Counted from the first letter of the stretch, positions 1 through 15,925 are shown. The stretch: DNA of 64,000 nt from Streptomyces sp. FIT100 (GCF_024584805.1 NZ_CP075715.1:5923526-5987525); one strand, 5' to 3'. Numbers and translations are program-made. Notes: generated by a model from the letters alone, not told the origin.

Positions 1-1603
<1,603 letters not shown>

Positions 1604-1681
1604 AGTTGCTCGCGTCCACTGTGTTAGTTCTGAAGTAACGAACTCGCCTTTTGCCGGCTGGTAGTTCGATATCTTCATAGT

Positions 1682-1801
1682 GTTTCGGTGGTCATAGCGT
1701 TAGGGAAACGCCCGGTTACATTTCGAACCCGGAAGCTAAGCCTTTCAGCGCCGATGGTACTGCAGGGGGGACCCTGTGGGAGAGTAGGACGCCGCCGAAC
1801 A
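1682..1801 (+). rRNA. 5S ribosomal RNA
   Basis: A 120-nt segment starting GTTTCGGTGGTCATAGCG and ending CGCCGCCGAAC, whose ends pair to close helix I. It carries the typical actinobacterial 5S internal sequence (CGAACCCGGAAGCTAAGC, GATGGTACTGC). It is the last gene of the rrn operon and is followed at once by a hairpin terminator. Confidence 0.94.
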
Positions 1802-1808
1802 ATCATTC

Positions 1809-1845
1809 AGGAAAGCCCCGGACCGTCACAGTCCGGGGCTTTCCT
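1809..1845 (+). terminator. rrn operon terminator
   Basis: Perfect 15-bp inverted repeat (arms 1809-1823 and 1831-1845, 7-nt loop) starting 8 nt after the 5S gene. The stem is GC-rich at its core. It ends the rRNA operon before the separately promoted tRNA gene. Confidence 0.9.
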
Positions 1846-1909
1846 GCGTTCAGTGTCCTGAGACCCCGTCAGAAACTGGCGTCCACGCTGGCGTTCGGCG
1901 AGCGGGCGT

Positions 1910-1938
1910 TTGGACGCCCGGGCCGGATGGGATATGCT
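1910..1938 (+). promoter_or_regulatory. promoter for tRNA-Thr (-35 TTGGAC, 17 bp, -10 TATGCT)
   Basis: TTGGAC at 1910-1915 and TATGCT at 1933-1938 are separated by 17 bp, a near-consensus vegetative (HrdB-type) promoter. The predicted start is about 32 nt upstream of the mature tRNA. It lies just after the rrn terminator, so the tRNA is probably transcribed independently. Confidence 0.6.
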
Positions 1939-1976
1939 TCTTTCCGTTGCCGAGGGGAACGTCCCGAGGACAACAG

Positions 1977-2049
1977 GCCCCTATAGCTCAGTCGGTAGAG
2001 CGTCTCCATGGTAAGGAGAAGGTCAACGGTTCGATTCCGTTTGGGGGCT
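1977..2049 (+). tRNA. tRNA-Thr (anticodon GGT)
   Basis: A 73-nt cloverleaf. Acceptor stem GCCCCTA pairs with TGGGGGC; the anticodon stem TCTCC/GGAGA encloses loop ATGGTAA with anticodon GGU; the T arm is AACGG-TTCGATT-CCGTT. It decodes ACC/ACU threonine codons. The 3' CCA is not encoded (the DNA reads CCG after the discriminator T), so it must be added enzymatically, as is usual in Streptomyces. Confidence 0.95.
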
Positions 2050-2056
2050 CCGAACG

Positions 2057-2092
2057 GAAGAAGGCCCTCGCCTCACGGCGAGGGCCTTCTTC
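2057..2092. terminator. tRNA-Thr terminator, probably bidirectional with osaC
   Basis: Perfect 15-bp inverted repeat (2057-2071 and 2078-2092, 6-nt loop). Read on the plus strand it follows the tRNA by 7 nt and ends in CTTCTTC; on the minus strand it lies about 30 nt after the osaC stop codon. It sits between convergent transcripts. Confidence 0.88.
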
Positions 2093-2123
2093 GTGCTGTC
2101 CCACGGTCAGCCGGCTCACCGGC

Positions 2124-4778
2124 TCAGCTCTTGGGCGGCTCCGGGACACGCATCGCGAGGATCGCCATGTCGTCCGAGGCAGGCTCGGCGGCGAAGCGCT
2201 CGACCGCGCGCAGGATGCGGGCCGCGACCGCGCCGGCCGTCAGGCCCGTACAGGTCGTCAACACGTCGATGAGGCCGTCGTCGCCCAGCATCCGCGTGCC
2301 CTCGCGGCGCTCGGTGACGCCGTCCGTGACGCAGAGCAGGACGTCGCCGGGCTGGAGCGTGACCGTCTGCTCGTACAGTTCGAGGTCGTCGATGACACCG
2401 AGCAGCGGCTGCGGCTCCGCCGCGGGCTCGACGGAGCCGTCCTGGCGCAGGCGCAGCGGGAGTGGATGGCCGGCGCAGACGACCTTCAGGAGCGCCGAGC
2501 CGTCCTCCTGGGGCCACAACTCGCCGTAGAGGAGCGTGAGGAAGCGGCTACGGGCGCCCTCGTCGAGGATCGCCGCGTTGAGCCGCTCCAGCACCGCCGG
2601 GCCGCCGAAGCCCTCGCGGGCGAGCAGGCGCAGCGCGTGGCGGGCGAGGCCCGTCACGGCGGCCGCCTCCGGGCCCGTGCCGCAGACGTCGCCGATGGCG
2701 AAGCCGTAGGCGCCGTCGCGGATGGGGAAGAGGTCGTAGAAGTCGCCGCCCACCTCGTTGCCCTCGCCGGCCGCGCGGTAGATGACCTCGACCTCGACAC
2801 CGGGGATCTGGGGGAGGCCGGGCGGCAGGAGGCTGCGCTGGAGGGACTGGCTGATGGCCGTGCGCTCGGAGTAGAGGCGGGCGTTGTCGAGGGCGAGGGC
2901 GGCGCGGCGCGAGAGGTCCTCGGCGAGTTCGAGGATCTCCTGGCGGAAGTGGTCGTCGGAGGGCTTGCCGAGCGTCAGCATGCCGATGACCCGGTTGCGG
3001 GCGACGAGCGGGAGGACGACGGTCTCGCCGCCGACCGCGGAGGCGGTGGTCAGCGTCGTTCCGATGCCGGAGGACAGCGGTGAGGCGGCGAGGCCCAGTT
3101 CACGCATGGAGGTGCGCAGGGCGGCCTGGTGGGCGGCCTCGGCGGGGGCGGTCCAGACCCGGGCGCCGGGGGTGGGGACCGGGTCGGGCGGGTCGATCCG
3201 GGACAGCAGCGCCTTGAGGCCGTCGATGCGCTCCTCGTCCTCGTGGAGGACGTACGAGAGGTATGGCTCTGATGCCTGGTCGGCGATCGTGTAGACCGCG
3301 CACCAGGTGGCGAGGGTCGGGACGGTCATCTGGGCCATCAGGGCCAGGGTCTGGTCCCGGTCGAGGGTGCCGGCGAGGAGGTCGGATGCCTCGACGAGGA
3401 AACTGAGGGAGCCGCGGCGCAGGCGTTCCAGCTCGCCGAGGCGGGCGGACTCGACGGCGAGGGCGATGCGGTCGGCGGCGAACTGGAGGCGCAGGGCCTC
3501 CTCGTTGGAGTACCGTCCCGCGGATTCCGCCGCCACGCCGAGGGAGCCGGTGAGGCGGCCCTCGACCTTGAGCGGGACGGTGACGACCGAGCGCATGCCG
3601 GTGCCGCCGAGCAGCGGGACGGCTCCGGGGACGGCGGTGAGGTCCTCGTGGACGGCCGGCATGCGTGCGGAGCCGTACCGACCGGTGCCGGCTTCGACGG
3701 GGACGCGGGCGAAGCGCTGGCGGGCCGAGGGGAGCCCGGTGGTGGCCCGTACTTCGAGCTCGGTCTCGTCGTCCGTCGCGAGCAGCAGGAAGGCGGAGTC
3801 GCCGTCGAGCATGTCGCGGGCGCGCTCGACGGTGCGCTGGAGGAGGCCGTCCAGGTCGTCGGGGGCGGGGGAGCCGATGAAGACCTCGAAGGGGTCCGCG
3901 TTGCGGTTCTCGGAGCCGACTCCGTCGTGGGAGGGGGCGCGCGTGGGTGTCTGGAGGACCGCGCGTTCGTAGTCGCGTACGAGGAGGCAGACGGTGCTGG
4001 CCTCGCCTTGGGTGTCGCGGACGCGGAGGTGGGAGGCGTAGACGGGAACGACGCGGCCGTCGGTGCCCCGGATGCCGTAACTGCCCTCCCAGCGGGAGAG
4101 TTGCAGGGCCTCGGCGATGCCGGTGCCGATGCCGGGGGTGTGCGGCCAGGCGGCGAGGTCGCCGAGCGGCTTGCCCAGCACCTTGGCGGCCGCGTACCCG
4201 AAGAGGTGTTCGGCGTCGTCGTTCCAGGCGCTGATCGCGCCGCTCCGGTCGATCTGGAGGACGGCGACGCGGACGCGCTCGTCGGCGACGGGGAGCAGGT
4301 CGGTGGGCAGGACGGGGCCTGCGGACCGGGTGCCGACCGTGCGCTGCGGGAGGTCGAGTTGGAACCAGACCTGCTTGTGGGTCTGGGTGTAGTCCACGCC
4401 CCAGCGGGAGGCGAGCGCGGCGCAGAGCAGCAGTCCGCGGCCGTTCTCACGGTCGGGGTGGGCGAACGCTCTCCCACCGGACTGGAGGGGGATCTCGCGC
4501 TCCGGGTAGCGGTCGGCGACCTCGACCCGTACGCCCTCGCCCGTGCGCAGGCACAGTACGTCGGCGGCGGTGCCGGCGTGGATGACCGCGTTGGTGACCA
4601 GCTCGCTGGTGAGGACGACGGCGTCGTCGACGACGTCGGTGTACCCCCAGCCCTGGAGCGTGTCGCGGACGAAGGCCCGGGCGGTCGCGACCGACCGCCC
4701 TACCGGGTCGAAGCTGGCAGCCGCCCGCGCGGTGATCACAGAACTCCTCGTACGCGTCTCGACGCCCGGCTCGGCCAT
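2124..4778 (-). CDS. osaC: OsaC-like multidomain anti-sigma / PP2C phosphatase regulator
   Basis: 884-aa cytoplasmic signalling protein. Order: an RsbW-like HATPase_c (residues ~20-145; N-box ELVTNAV, then ENGRGLLL), a PAS domain (~175-290), two GAF domains (~310-450 and ~455-640) and a SpoIIE/PP2C phosphatase (~665-880; EVGGDFYDLF, GDVCGTGPEA, DDMAIL). Start: ATG at 4778 with GGGAGGGG upstream. The architecture and the position divergent from osaA-osaB match OsaC of S. coelicolor, reported to restrain the osmotic sigma factor SigB after stress. By family, the kinase part binds or phosphorylates partners of the sigma pathway and the PP2C part dephosphorylates anti-anti-sigma factors. The ortholog call comes from memory of gene order, not a search. 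Confidence 0.9.
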   Translation of the reverse strand: MAEPGVETRTRSSVITARAAASFDPVGRSVATARAFVRDTLQGWGYTDVVDDAVVLTSELVTNAVIHAGTAADVLCLRTGEGVRVEVADRYPEREIPLQSGGRAFAHPDRENGRGLLLCAALASRWGVDYTQTHKQVWFQLDLPQRTVGTRSAGPVLPTDLLPVADERVRVAVLQIDRSGAISAWNDDAEHLFGYAAAKVLGKPLGDLAAWPHTPGIGTGIAEALQLSRWEGSYGIRGTDGRVVPVYASHLRVRDTQGEASTVCLLVRDYERAVLQTPTRAPSHDGVGSENRNADPFEVFIGSPAPDDLDGLLQRTVERARDMLDGDSAFLLLATDDETELEVRATTGLPSARQRFARVPVEAGTGRYGSARMPAVHEDLTAVPGAVPLLGGTGMRSVVTVPLKVEGRLTGSLGVAAESAGRYSNEEALRLQFAADRIALAVESARLGELERLRRGSLSFLVEASDLLAGTLDRDQTLALMAQMTVPTLATWCAVYTIADQASEPYLSYVLHEDEERIDGLKALLSRIDPPDPVPTPGARVWTAPAEAAHQAALRTSMRELGLAASPLSSGIGTTLTTASAVGGETVVLPLVARNRVIGMLTLGKPSDDHFRQEILELAEDLSRRAALALDNARLYSERTAISQSLQRSLLPPGLPQIPGVEVEVIYRAAGEGNEVGGDFYDLFPIRDGAYGFAIGDVCGTGPEAAAVTGLARHALRLLAREGFGGPAVLERLNAAILDEGARSRFLTLLYGELWPQEDGSALLKVVCAGHPLPLRLRQDGSVEPAAEPQPLLGVIDDLELYEQTVTLQPGDVLLCVTDGVTERREGTRMLGDDGLIDVLTTCTGLTAGAVAARILRAVERFAAEPASDDMAILAMRVPEPPKS

Positions 4779-4943
4779 GGTCGGTGCCTGCCCCTCCCGG
4801 TGCCCGGTGGTAGTCCTCGCTCCGTCCCGCCCCCCGCCGGGCGACCGGGGCGGTTGGACAGCCGGATGCCAGGTTACTTACCTTCGCTGTCCGAGTGGAT
4901 GCCGGTCACCGCCGTTTCCGTCCTACGGGGGCGGGGACGCTAC

Positions 4944-4992
4944 AGGTTGTCTCATGGATCACGCGAGCCCGGACCGGTCCATGAGACAACCT
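4944..4992. promoter_or_regulatory. 15-bp perfect inverted repeat between osaC and osaA
   Basis: Arms AGGTTGTCTCATGGA (4944-4958) and TCCATGAGACAACCT (4978-4992) are exact complements, separated by 19 bp. The element lies in the 323-bp gap between divergent osaC and osaA, and its right arm directly abuts a possible -35 (TTGAGC, 4993). It could be an operator for a dimeric regulator or a hairpin if transcribed. The rest of the gap (4779-4943) shows no other clear structure. Confidence 0.6.
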
Positions 4993-5020
4993 TTGAGCGA
5001 AGCTGCCGAACTGTTATGGC
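4993..5020 (+). promoter_or_regulatory. possible osaA promoter
   Basis: TTGAGC (4993-4998) and TATGGC (5015-5020) with 16-bp spacing resemble a weak vegetative promoter, placed about 80 nt upstream of the osaA start. The -10 is poor, so this is only a candidate. Confidence 0.3.
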
Positions 5021-5101
5021 CTGGTTCGGCTGTGGTGAAACACTGGGAAAGCTTCCTGAGACAGCACGAGCATGACGGTCAACCCCTGTGGGAGGGACAC
5101 G

Positions 5102-10618
<5,517 letters not shown>

Positions 10619-10640
10619 CGGTGGTTGGTCGCGGGCGCAT

Positions 10641-10662
10641 CACGGTCCGATTGCGGACCGTG
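10641..10662 (+). terminator. hairpin between osaA and osaB (terminator or attenuator)
   Basis: CACGGTCCG and CGGACCGTG (9-bp perfect stem, ATTG loop) lie 22 nt after the osaA stop codon, without a U-tract. The remaining 10663-10924 gap holds no other gene. The hairpin suggests that osaB can be expressed separately from osaA. Confidence 0.5.
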
Positions 10663-10924
10663 CGAAATTCCGCGGGTTGCTGACCGGCTGTGGCCGAAGG
10701 CGTGTGAGGTGGCAGTATGCGGGGAACCTTCTGGTCTCCCACTGCGTTTCTGCTACGTGCACAGTGACATCGCGGTGACAGGGTGTGTCGACGGGCGGGG
10801 TGCGGCTACCATGACCGGCACAAGGACGGACGGCGCAAGGGAGTCGTCCCCTGGGGCGGCGCCCGGTGTTTCCCCCGGCTCTTCGGGCCGGGGTGACCCC
10901 AAGCCGGGGCGAGGAGGGCGAGGC

Positions 10925-11605
10925 ATGGTGCAGAAGGCCAAGATCCTCCTGGTCGATGACCGGCCGGAGAATCTGCTGGCGCTGGAGGCCATCCTCTCTG
11001 CGCTCGATCAGACACTGGTGCGGGCATCGTCAGGGGAGGAGGCGCTCAAAGCGCTGCTGACGGACGATTTCGCGGTCATTCTGCTGGACGTCCAGATGCC
11101 TGGAATGGACGGATTCGAGACCGCCGCGCACATCAAGCGGCGGGAGCGGACCAGAGACATCCCGATCATCTTCCTGACCGCGATCAACCACGGCCCGCAC
11201 CACACCTTCCGCGGTTACGCCGCGGGCGCGGTGGACTACATCTCCAAGCCGTTCGACCCGTGGGTGCTGCGCGCGAAGGTCTCCGTCTTCGTCGAGCTCT
11301 ACATGAAGAACTGCCAGCTGCGCGAGCAGGCCGCGCTGCTGCGGCTCCAGCTCGAGGGCGGCCACGCGGGCGCGGGCGACAGCAAGGAGCCCGCGGGTCT
11401 GCTCGCCGAACTCTCGGCGCGGCTCGCGGCCGTTGAGGAGCAGGCCGAGGCGCTGTCCAAGCAGCTGGACGACGAGTCGGCGGATGCCGCGGCCGTCGCC
11501 ACCGCGGCGCACCTGGAGCGCAAACTCACCGGACTGCGCAGGGCGCTGGACGCGCTGGAGCCCGGCACGGGCAGCGGCGCGCCGACGCTGCCTTCGCAGA
11601 ACTAG
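10925..11605 (+). CDS. osaB: OsaB-like response regulator with C-terminal coiled coil
   Basis: 226-aa regulator. Receiver domain at residues ~5-125 with acidic pair DD11-12, phosphoacceptor D55 (ILLDVQMPGMDGF) and SKPFDP lysine motif; then an alanine/leucine/glutamate-rich coiled coil (~135-215) in place of a DNA-binding domain. Start: ATG at 10925 with GGAGGG 6 nt upstream; an upstream ATG at 10811 lacks such a site. Output is presumably protein-protein interaction, since no helix-turn-helix is visible. The S. coelicolor counterpart OsaB is reported as essential for osmoadaptation. OsaA immediately upstream is the likely partner. Confidence 0.9.
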   Translation: MVQKAKILLVDDRPENLLALEAILSALDQTLVRASSGEEALKALLTDDFAVILLDVQMPGMDGFETAAHIKRRERTRDIPIIFLTAINHGPHHTFRGYAAGAVDYISKPFDPWVLRAKVSVFVELYMKNCQLREQAALLRLQLEGGHAGAGDSKEPAGLLAELSARLAAVEEQAEALSKQLDDESADAAAVATAAHLERKLTGLRRALDALEPGTGSGAPTLPSQN

Positions 11606-11962
11606 GTCGTGTCTTCACAGTCCCGTCTGCCCGGCGACGTCTGGCACGCTCCCCTCCCCTGAGCTCGTGCCTGGGAGGCGCCCCCACCCCGTAGCCCTTC
11701 GGGCGGACGACACTCCTTCGAAGACACTCCCTGGCCTTCGGCTGCGGGCGTTCCGCGAAGGCTCTGTGGGAGTCACCGCGTGGACCGTGCGCGGCTCACC
11801 AGCTGTTGGTGGTCCGTTCCTGCGGCGTTCATGGGTCGCTCGGGGTTGGTTTCGAGAGCCCTTTGAGGGGGCGTCAGCTTCCGTGCGGGCCACGGGCGAC
11901 ACGAACGGGTGAAGCAGTGGGCACACGTGTCCGCTGCCGTTCACACCGGTAACCTCACCACC
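11606..11962. other. intergenic region osaB-ftsK with inverted repeats, no gene
   Basis: 357 bp without a convincing coding sequence. It contains imperfect dyads (GGCACG...CGTGCC and CTCCC...GGGAG around 11646-11680; TTCGAAG at 11717) and is less GC-skewed at third codon positions than its neighbours, suggesting non-coding DNA or an old element remnant. A 109-codon minus-strand frame across it lacks a ribosome binding site and recognisable features. Confidence 0.5.
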
Positions 11963-14797
11963 ATGGCCTCACGTACGTCCGGCAAGGGTTCCCAGGGCAC
12001 GGCGGGCACCGCGAAGCCGCGCGCCGGCCGTACGACTGGCGCCGCGAAGAAAGCCGCGCCCGCCAAGAAGACCGCCGCCAAGAAGACCGCACCCGCGAAG
12101 AAGGCGCCTGCCAAGAAGGCGGCCGCGAAGAAAGCCGTGCCCAGGCCCGCGCCCAGCCCCACCGGGGGCGTGTACCGGTTGGCGCGCGCCCTCTGGCTGG
12201 GTCTCGCGCACGCCGTCGGCGCCATGTTCCGGGGCATAGGGCGCGGCGCCAAGGGTCTCGACCCGGCGCACCGCAAGGACGGGCTCGCGCTCCTGCTGCT
12301 CGCCCTCGCGCTGATCGTCGCCGCCGGCACCTGGTCCAGTCTGCGCGGCCCGGTCGGCGAACTCGTCGAAATGCTCGTCACCGGCGCCTTCGGCCGGCTC
12401 GATCTGCTCGTGCCGCTGCTGCTCGCCGCGATCGCCGTACGGCTGATCCTGTACCCCGAGAAGCCCGAGGCCAACGGACGTATCGTCATCGGCCTCTCGG
12501 CCCTCGTGATCGGCGTGCTCGGCCAGGTCCACATCGCCTGCGGCTCACCGGGGCGCGGGGAGGGCTCCGAGGCGATGCAGGACGCCGGCGGGCTCATCGG
12601 CTGGGCCGCGTCGAAGCCACTGGTCTTCACCATGGGCGAGGTTCTGGCCGTACCGCTGCTCTTGCTGCTCACGGTCTTCGGGCTGCTCGTCGTCACCGCC
12701 ACCCCGGTCTACGCCATCCCGCAGCGCCTGCGCGCGCTGGGTGTCCGGCTCGGACTCGTCGACGCCCCGTACGAGCCCGACGGGAGCGAGGACGACGCCG
12801 AGCGCTACGACGACCAGTGGCGGGATACGCTGCCGCCCGCCCGGCGCCCGCGCCGCCGCGGCCCCGCCGGGGACGAGGTGTACGACGCCGAGCAGGCGGA
12901 AGAGGAGGCGCTCTCCTCCCGGCGCCGCCGGACCCGCGGCGCCTCCGCCCGCCCCTCCGCCCCGGACCTGCCCCTGGACCTGGACCCGGTCGACGTGGCA
13001 GCGGCGGCCGCGGCGGCGCTCGACGGAGCCGTCCTGAACGGAATGCCGCCGTCGCCGATCGTCGCCGATCTGACCCGGGACCTCGCCGCCGACCGTGCGC
13101 GGGCCGCCGACCGCGAGGGCGCCTCAGGACCGGTGCCGGGCGCGCGGACCGAGCAGCCCGGCCGCCCCGCACGGCCCGGCGGCACCGAGCCCGGCGGCAC
13201 CGAGCCCGGCGGCACCGAGCCCGGCGGCGCCGCGTGCGGCGCCGTACCGGATCTGACCAAGCCGGCGCCCGAGGAGTCCCAGCCGCTGCCGCCGCGCGCC
13301 GAGCAGCTCCAGCTCTCCGGCGACATCACCTACTCGCTCCCGGCGCTCGACCTGCTGGAGCGGGGCGGCCCCGGCAAGACCCGCAGCGCCGCCAACGACG
13401 CCATCGTCGCCTCGCTGACGAACGTCTTCAGCGAGTTCAAGGTCGACGCCGCCGTCACCGGCTTCACCCGCGGCCCTACGGTCACCCGCTACGAGGTGGA
13501 GCTCGGCCCCGCCGTGAAGGTCGAGCGGATCACGGCGCTGACCAAGAACATCGCGTACGCCGTGGCCAGCCCGGACGTACGGATCATCTCCCCGATCCCC
13601 GGAAAGTCCGCCGTCGGCATCGAGATCCCGAACTCCGACCGCGAGATGGTCAACCTCGGCGACGTGCTGCGGCTGGCCGACGCGGCGGGCGACGACCACC
13701 CCATGCTCGTCGCGCTCGGCAAGGACGTCGAGGGCGGCTACGTCATGGCCAACCTGGCGAAGATGCCGCACGTCCTGGTCGCCGGAGCGACCGGCTCCGG
13801 CAAGTCGTCCTGCATCAACTGCCTCATCACCTCGGTGATGATGCGCGCCACCCCGGAGGACGTCCGGATGGTCCTCGTCGACCCCAAGCGGGTCGAGCTC
13901 ACCGCGTACGAGGGCATCCCGCACCTGATCACGCCGATCATCACCAACCCCAAGCGGGCCGCCGAGGCGCTCCAGTGGGTCGTCCGCGAGATGGACCTGC
14001 GCTACGACGACCTCGCCGCCTTCGGCTACCGCCACATCGACGACTTCAACCAGGCCGTGCGGAACGGGAAGGCCAAGGCCCCCGAGGGCAGCGAGCGCGA
14101 GCTCCAGCCGTACCCGTATCTGCTGGTGATCGTCGACGAGCTGGCCGACCTGATGATGGTCGCGCCGCGGGACGTCGAGGACGCCATCGTCCGGATCACC
14201 CAGCTGGCGCGCGCGGCCGGCATCCATCTGGTACTGGCCACTCAGCGGCCGTCGGTCGACGTCGTCACCGGCCTGATCAAGGCCAATGTGCCTTCCCGGC
14301 TCGCGTTCGCGACCTCGTCGCTCGCCGACAGCCGCGTCATCCTCGACCAGCCGGGTGCCGAGAAGCTGATCGGCAAGGGTGACGGCCTGTTCCTCCCGAT
14401 GGGTGCCAACAAGCCGACCCGGATGCAGGGCGCCTTCGTGACCGAGGACGAGGTCGCGGCCGTCGTCCAGCACTGCAAGGACCAGATGGCCCCCGTCTTC
14501 CGGGACGACGTGGTGGTCGGCACGAAGCAGAAGAAGGAGATCGACGAGGACATCGGCGACGATCTGGATCTGCTCTGCCAGGCCGCCGAGCTGGTGGTGT
14601 CCACCCAGTTCGGGTCCACGTCCATGCTCCAGCGGAAGCTGCGCGTGGGCTTCGCGAAGGCCGGCCGGCTGATGGACCTGATGGAGTCGCGGAACATCGT
14701 CGGACCCAGCGAGGGCTCCAAGGCGCGCGACGTTCTGGTGAAACCCGATGAGCTGGATGGAGTGCTCGCCGTGATCCGTGGGGAGTCTGAGTCGTAA
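11963..14797 (+). CDS. ftsK: FtsK/SpoIIIE DNA translocase
   Basis: 944-aa membrane-anchored DNA pump that moves chromosome ends through closing sporulation septa. Order: a Lys/Ala/Pro-rich basic N-tail (residues ~1-70, repeated PAKKA/KKTA), four membrane segments (~100-260), an acidic/proline linker with PGGTE repeats, then the motor with Walker A GATGSGKS (608-615), Walker B DE (725-726), and a C-terminal gamma winged-helix domain (FGSTSMLQRKLRVGF) that reads orienting DNA sequences. Start: ATG at 11963, chosen because the mature basic tail begins here; an in-frame GTG at 11909 is possible. No strong Shine-Dalgarno is seen for either. Confidence 0.95.
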   Translation: MASRTSGKGSQGTAGTAKPRAGRTTGAAKKAAPAKKTAAKKTAPAKKAPAKKAAAKKAVPRPAPSPTGGVYRLARALWLGLAHAVGAMFRGIGRGAKGLDPAHRKDGLALLLLALALIVAAGTWSSLRGPVGELVEMLVTGAFGRLDLLVPLLLAAIAVRLILYPEKPEANGRIVIGLSALVIGVLGQVHIACGSPGRGEGSEAMQDAGGLIGWAASKPLVFTMGEVLAVPLLLLLTVFGLLVVTATPVYAIPQRLRALGVRLGLVDAPYEPDGSEDDAERYDDQWRDTLPPARRPRRRGPAGDEVYDAEQAEEEALSSRRRRTRGASARPSAPDLPLDLDPVDVAAAAAAALDGAVLNGMPPSPIVADLTRDLAADRARAADREGASGPVPGARTEQPGRPARPGGTEPGGTEPGGTEPGGAACGAVPDLTKPAPEESQPLPPRAEQLQLSGDITYSLPALDLLERGGPGKTRSAANDAIVASLTNVFSEFKVDAAVTGFTRGPTVTRYEVELGPAVKVERITALTKNIAYAVASPDVRIISPIPGKSAVGIEIPNSDREMVNLGDVLRLADAAGDDHPMLVALGKDVEGGYVMANLAKMPHVLVAGATGSGKSSCINCLITSVMMRATPEDVRMVLVDPKRVELTAYEGIPHLITPIITNPKRAAEALQWVVREMDLRYDDLAAFGYRHIDDFNQAVRNGKAKAPEGSERELQPYPYLLVIVDELADLMMVAPRDVEDAIVRITQLARAAGIHLVLATQRPSVDVVTGLIKANVPSRLAFATSSLADSRVILDQPGAEKLIGKGDGLFLPMGANKPTRMQGAFVTEDEVAAVVQHCKDQMAPVFRDDVVVGTKQKKEIDEDIGDDLDLLCQAAELVVSTQFGSTSMLQRKLRVGFAKAGRLMDLMESRNIVGPSEGSKARDVLVKPDELDGVLAVIRGESES
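13175..13234 (+). repeat. 15-bp coding repeat (PGGTE) in the FtsK linker
   Basis: CCCGGCGGCACCGAG occurs three times in tandem from 13175 to 13219, followed by a partial fourth copy. It encodes PGGTE units in the flexible linker between membrane and motor domains, where length change should be tolerated. Confidence 0.85.
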
Positions 14798-14939
14798 GGG
14801 ATGCCATAACGGATGTCGTACGAGAATGTGAGGCAACCGTTTCCCTTGGTCGTACGTCCAGTTGGAAGGAGGGACGGCTGCGTGTCCCACCGTCCCGCTG
14901 TCCGGCCATTCTGATGGCGTACAAACAGCATCCGCCCGG

Positions 14940-14970
14940 TTGCCCCACCCTTTCGTACCACCCCTAGACT
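14940..14970 (+). promoter_or_regulatory. possible promoter for the RodZ-like gene
   Basis: TTGCCC (14940-14945) and TAGACT (14965-14970) with a 19-bp spacer lie about 40 nt upstream of the GTG start. The -10 is good but the spacing is long, so confidence is limited. Confidence 0.4.
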
Positions 14971-15010
14971 GAACCTCCAGCAGGTGGCTACACGCTCGAA
15001 AGGCGCCCCC

Positions 15011-15856
15011 GTGTCCATCGGCAACTCCCCCGAAGACGACCGCCCTTCCACCGATGCCGACCAGCCCCCGGTCGATCGCGAGGACGACCGGCCTTCGATC
15101 GGTTGTTCGCTCCAGCAGGCTCGAGCCGACGCAGGTCTGACCATCGACGCGGTCAGTACCTCCACTCGAGTGCGTGTCCCCATCGTGCAGGCGATCGAAC
15201 AGGACGACTTCTCCCGCTGCGGCGGTGATGTGTACGCGCGCGGACACATCAGGACGCTCGCACGCGCCGTAGGACTCGATCCGGCCCCGCTGGTCGCGCA
15301 GTACGACGCCGAGCACGGCGCCAGGACCGCGCCCACCCCCGTCGCGCCGCTCTTCGAGGCGGAACGTATCCGCTCCGAGCCCAGGCGCCCGAACTGGACC
15401 GCCGCGATGGTCGCGGCCATCGTCGCGGTCATCGGCTTCGCCGGTTTCACCCTCTTCAACAGCGGCGAGGGCCAGAGCGGCAAGCAGGTCGCCGAAGGCC
15501 CCGCCCCGGCGAAGACCTCACCGAAGCCGGCCCCCACCAAGCCCGCCCCGCCCGCGCCCAACCCCTCGGAGAGCGCGATCGCCGCCATCCCCCAGGACAA
15601 GGTGACCGTGAAGCTGACGGCCGTGGACGACAAGAGCTGGATCTCCGCCAAATCCGCCAACGGAAAGCTGCTCTTCGACGGACTGCTCCTCCAGGGCGAG
15701 TCCAAGACCTTCCAGGACGACGTGCGGGTGGACCTCATCCTCGGCAACGCCGGGGCCATCGAGCTGTTCGTGAACGGCAAGAAGCTCGAAGACAAATTCA
15801 AGGCCGGCCAGGTCGAGCGGCTGTCGTACGCGAAGGGCGACCCCCAGGCCGGCTGA
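15011..15856 (+). CDS. RodZ-like helix-turn-helix membrane protein
   Basis: 281-aa protein with an N-terminal HTH_25 domain (residues ~30-95; SLQQARADAGLTIDAVS), a single membrane helix (~133-153; IVAVIGFAGFTLF), a Pro/Ala/Lys spacer and a C-terminal DUF4115 domain (~195-265). This is the layout of bacterial RodZ proteins, which link cytoskeleton and envelope growth in rod-shaped cells; the role in Streptomyces is less clear. Start GTG at 15011, preceded by GAAAGG; a GTG at 14984 in frame has no ribosome binding site. Lies between ftsK and rimO. Confidence 0.8.
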   Translation: MSIGNSPEDDRPSTDADQPPVDREDDRPSIGCSLQQARADAGLTIDAVSTSTRVRVPIVQAIEQDDFSRCGGDVYARGHIRTLARAVGLDPAPLVAQYDAEHGARTAPTPVAPLFEAERIRSEPRRPNWTAAMVAAIVAVIGFAGFTLFNSGEGQSGKQVAEGPAPAKTSPKPAPTKPAPPAPNPSESAIAAIPQDKVTVKLTAVDDKSWISAKSANGKLLFDGLLLQGESKTFQDDVRVDLILGNAGAIELFVNGKKLEDKFKAGQVERLSYAKGDPQAG

Positions 15857-15871
15857 GCCAGAGGAAGCTGA

Positions 15872-15891
15872 ACCGGCCCCTGAGGGCCGGT
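15872..15891 (+). terminator. hairpin between RodZ-like gene and rimO
   Basis: ACCGGCCC and GGGCCGGT form a perfect 8-bp stem with a CTGA loop, 15 nt after the preceding stop codon. No U-tract follows. It probably separates the transcript from rimO, which has its own -10 element. Confidence 0.5.
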
Positions 15892-15925
15892 GAACCTCGC
15901 GGATCGGGCGTGGGTCGGGACAAAG

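Noticed and set aside
1947..3083. 378-codon plus-strand frame covering tRNA-Thr and the 3' end of osaC
   Set aside because: It runs through a tRNA gene and a terminator and is antisense to the PP2C domain of osaC.
11615..11944. 109-codon minus-strand ORF between osaB and ftsK
   Set aside because: No ribosome binding site and no recognisable composition; the region has dyads typical of noncoding DNA.
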